This document shows, piece by piece, positions 5,176 to 7,247 of a DNA stretch of 7,247 nucleotides. Within the stretch, counting starts at the first letter, position 1. Every line of letters begins with the position of its first letter. The DNA is from JASFEQ01 sp050122535 (GTDB lineage: Bacteria > Desulfobacterota > DSM-4660 > Desulfatiglandales > HGW-15). The notes beneath the pieces were generated by a model. That model saw only the letters and a program-made list of their open reading frames with translations, ran no database searches and was not told where the DNA came from. Location: the NCBI GenBank assembly GCA_050122535.1, contig JASFIT010000243.1:1-7247 (forward strand), read 5' to 3'. Made by a program: the position numbers and the translations under genes.

Positions 5176-6609
5176 ATGACCGTGACAAATAAAAGGTGGA
5201 GTGATGAAGAGTTCCAAAAGGAGAGGAAAAAGGTCTTGGCCCTTTGGCCCACGGGCAAAGACGTTGACCTGGATGAAGCTATTGCATTCCATAAAACCCT
5301 GCCCGTCACAAAGAACTATGCGAAAGTGGTCGCCCAGGCAAAAGCAAAGGGGAGGACTCTGGTCCAACCTCGAGGCGGTGTGGCGCTGGTGGACGAGCAT
5401 ATTAAGCTTGTGAGATGCTTACAGGACCAAGGCGATGCTGATCTCTTGCCCTGCACAACGGACACCTACACCAGGAACTTGAAGTTTCATGAGGCCCAAA
5501 ATGGAATTGATACAAGCCTCAAAGCGGGAAGGTCCATGCTCAACGGGCTCCCCGTTGTGAACCATGGTGTTATGAATACCAGGAGGGTCATTGAGGCGGC
5601 GGATCGCCCTGTCATCGTCCTGTCGGGAACACCCTTCCCTCGCCTGACCGCTGAAGTGACGCTGGCTGCTGGATTCTCGGCCTTTTTGGGCGCAGGCATC
5701 TCCTATCCTGCCTCCTATATAAAGGATATGACTTTCGAAGAGGGGATAAAGAACTACCAATACCTGGATCGGTTGGCCTCCTTTTACTGGGACCATGGAA
5801 TTCCCATACACCGGGAGCAACCCGGGTTTTTGACAGGGACCCTTATCCCACCTGGAATCGGTATCGCTATTGCCGTGATGGAGACAGTGCTTGCCGCAGG
5901 TCAGGGGCTGCGGCATTACAGTGTGGGGCTTACCCAGAACTTGGACCTTCTTCAAGACGTGGCCGCCTTGAAGGTCCTAGAGGAGGTTTGTCACCTCTAT
6001 TTGAGGCGACTTGGTTATGAGGATATGTTTGTTTCCATTGCCTCGCACCAGTGGATGCAGGCCTTCCCCCCGGATGAGGCACGGGCCTTTGCCGTGATCA
6101 CAATGGGCGGGATCATCGCGGCCCTGGCCGGAGCCACACAAGTCATCACCAAGACGACCCATGAATCTGTGGGCATACCCACCATGGAAGCCAACGCAGA
6201 AGGGGTCCGAGCCACAAAGATGGCCATTAAAATGGTGCGGGAACGAAAGATGCCCCTGGATCCTGAAATGGAAACAGAAATGGACGTCATCCGAATGGAG
6301 GCCTGTTCCATTTTGGACAAGACACTGGAACTGGGTGAGGGCGACATTGCCATTGGGGCAGTTAGGGGGTTCGAGGCAGGGATTATTGACGTCCCCTGGG
6401 CGCCCAACAGGCATGCGAAAGGAAAAGTGATCCCGGTCCGGGATGCTCAGGGTGCGATCCGATATCTGGAGTCTGGAGACCTCCCTTTTAACAAGGAGGT
6501 CAAGGAATACCACAAGGAAAAGTTGAAGCAGAGGGAAAAGACGGAAAACTGCAAAGTGGATTATGAGACGGCCGTGTTTGATATCACAGAGATCTGCCAG
6601 GCGTGCTGA
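5176..6609 (+). CDS. glmE: Glutamate mutase-type catalytic subunit E (epsilon) with altered substrate pocket
   Basis: This is the TIM-barrel catalytic subunit of a glutamate mutase-type enzyme (canonical reaction: L-glutamate to threo-3-methylaspartate with adenosylcobalamin). It has 477 residues against about 483 in clostridia. Conserved blocks include TLVQPRGGVALVDEHI (61-76), AGRSMLNGLPVVNHGV (117-132), FLTGTLIPP (218-226), HQWMQAFPPDE (291-301), AALAGATQVITKTTHE (315-330) and VPWAPNRHAKGKVIPVRD (406-423). Against remembered Clostridium cochlearium numbering, Arg66, Arg100, Tyr177, Tyr181, Lys326 and Glu330 are kept at identical positions. Arg149 is Leu, His150 is Ser, Glu171 is Leu and Phe216 is Pro. 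Arg149 is one of the three claw arginines holding substrate carboxylates, and Glu171 contacts the amino group, so glutamate is an unlikely substrate. The family is certain; the substrate is not. AGGAG at 5161-5165 precedes ATG 5176. The 3' end overlaps the convergent enolase-superfamily gene by 26 bp. Confidence 0.9.
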   Translation: MTVTNKRWSDEEFQKERKKVLALWPTGKDVDLDEAIAFHKTLPVTKNYAKVVAQAKAKGRTLVQPRGGVALVDEHIKLVRCLQDQGDADLLPCTTDTYTRNLKFHEAQNGIDTSLKAGRSMLNGLPVVNHGVMNTRRVIEAADRPVIVLSGTPFPRLTAEVTLAAGFSAFLGAGISYPASYIKDMTFEEGIKNYQYLDRLASFYWDHGIPIHREQPGFLTGTLIPPGIGIAIAVMETVLAAGQGLRHYSVGLTQNLDLLQDVAALKVLEEVCHLYLRRLGYEDMFVSIASHQWMQAFPPDEARAFAVITMGGIIAALAGATQVITKTTHESVGIPTMEANAEGVRATKMAIKMVRERKMPLDPEMETEMDVIRMEACSILDKTLELGEGDIAIGAVRGFEAGIIDVPWAPNRHAKGKVIPVRDAQGAIRYLESGDLPFNKEVKEYHKEKLKQREKTENCKVDYETAVFDITEICQAC

Positions 6610-7247
6610 TATGGCCCCAGCTCGCCGTCTCCACAGCCAACCTTGATACAAGTTCCCATCGAATTGTGGGTGGGGCAGAAGGAAGAATCAATGCCCCCTT
6701 ATCCACACCCAATGGGGGGTCCAGCAACTGCTCCGTCCCTTTGAGGAATCCGTTCATCTCCCCCGCATGGTTCGTCAAGCCTAATCTGGCTGCAACCTGG
6801 GCCTCGTGAAGACAACCCAAATCCGTTGCCACCCCATTTCCCAAAATGATTTTCAAACGGGCATGGGATGCCTTTTTTATTATATCCTCAAGACGCGTCA
6901 TGCTCCCGCACTTCATGAGCTTGAATTTCACGGCCTTTGCACATCCTGTTTCAAGGGTCCTGTCAAGATCTTCTTCTGTGTTGATGGCCTCATCAAGCAT
7001 CAGAGGGACTTGGCTTATCTGCGCCAGTCGGACCATGTCGTCCCATGCCCCCGGATCAAGGGGTTGCTCAAGCAATTCAATGCCCTTAGGATCAAGTCCT
7101 TCAAGGAATTGGACGGCCTGGGAATAGTCATAGCCCTGATTCGCATCCAGACGCACCTGAATCCCTGGCTCAAGCTGCGCTTGCACTTGGCCCACCCTGT
7201 CCAGGTCTTCACGCACGGAAAAACCCACCTTCATCTTGAGCGTCTGG
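6584..7247 (-). CDS. Enolase superfamily enzyme, muconate-lactonizing (MLE) subgroup, 5' end outside window
   Basis: This is the C-terminal barrel of an enolase-superfamily enzyme, open past the window edge. The ATG at 7232-7234 is internal, because the frame upstream reads QTLK directly into MKVG and gives the catalytic K-x-K motif (KMK). Counting that Met as 1, the expected sites follow at family spacing: Lys2, metal ligands Asp30 (RLDANQ), Glu56 (LLEQP) and Asp81 (LMLDEA), and the second base Lys105 (KFKLMKCGS). GNGVATDLG comes later. Such enzymes abstract a proton alpha to a carboxylate and act as racemases, epimerases, cycloisomerases or dehydratases. The DxD signature of dipeptide epimerases is not seen; GEMNG stands in the corresponding stretch. 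It is not methylaspartate ammonia-lyase, although that enzyme shares the superfamily. About 221 codons are visible; the N-terminal capping domain is outside the window. It is convergent with glmE, so separately transcribed. Confidence 0.85.
   Translation of the reverse strand, partial: QTLKMKVGFSVREDLDRVGQVQAQLEPGIQVRLDANQGYDYSQAVQFLEGLDPKGIELLEQPLDPGAWDDMVRLAQISQVPLMLDEAINTEEDLDRTLETGCAKAVKFKLMKCGSMTRLEDIIKKASHARLKIILGNGVATDLGCLHEAQVAARLGLTNHAGEMNGFLKGTEQLLDPPLGVDKGALILPSAPPTIRWELVSRLAVETASWGHISTPGRSL

Noticed and set aside
6584..7247. Methylaspartate ammonia-lyase or dipeptide epimerase
   Set aside because: The K-x-K motif and the LDAN/EQP/LDEA/KFKLMKCG set belong to the MLE subgroup, not the ammonia-lyase. 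The DxD pair of dipeptide epimerases is not seen.

Overview
The window reads as chromosomal DNA of an anaerobic bacterium that uses coenzyme B12. An affiliation near the Deltaproteobacteria / Desulfobacterota is my best guess. It rests on moderate GC, a TctC-type binding protein, a glutamate-mutase-type gene set, and intergenic repeats of a style I associate with that group; no rRNA or other marker is present.

Layout. Positions 1-391 are a long leader with no convincing gene but with a terminator-like hairpin and a perfect 12-bp inverted repeat. Next come tctC (392-1405) and tctB (1531-2076), the binding protein and small membrane subunit of a tripartite tricarboxylate transporter, separated by a strong GC-rich hairpin. 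The expected large permease gene tctA is absent. From 2077 to 2705 lies a gene-free repeat zone: five 9-10-bp units, a possible coding remnant, and a MITE-like element of about 229 bp that carries two 39-bp palindromic repeats. Then four tightly packed plus-strand genes follow: a LUD (DUF162) protein (2706-3314), glmS/mutS (3348-3770), glmL/mutL (3763-5160) and glmE/mutE (5176-6609). A convergent, partial enolase-superfamily gene of the muconate-lactonizing-enzyme (MLE) subgroup (6584-7247, minus) overlaps the 3' end of glmE by 26 bp.

How the genes may work together. glmS and glmE encode the B12-binding and catalytic subunits of a glutamate-mutase-type carbon-skeleton mutase, and glmL its ATPase activator. 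The most interesting observation is that GlmE aligns without gaps to the clostridial numbering I remember (Arg66, Arg100, Tyr177, Tyr181, Lys326 and Glu330 all fall at the expected numbers). Yet it lacks Arg149 of the substrate-binding arginine claw (Leu here), the adjacent His150 (Ser), and Glu171 (Leu), the residue that handles the substrate amino group. The B12 subunit also has Gly for the Ser of its SxL motif. This suggests a three-component mutase whose substrate is not glutamate, perhaps a dicarboxylate without an alpha-amino group. The carboxylate-transporter genes upstream and the MLE-subgroup enzyme in the place where clostridia carry methylaspartate ammonia-lyase fit a catabolic module for an unknown acid, but that link is inference.
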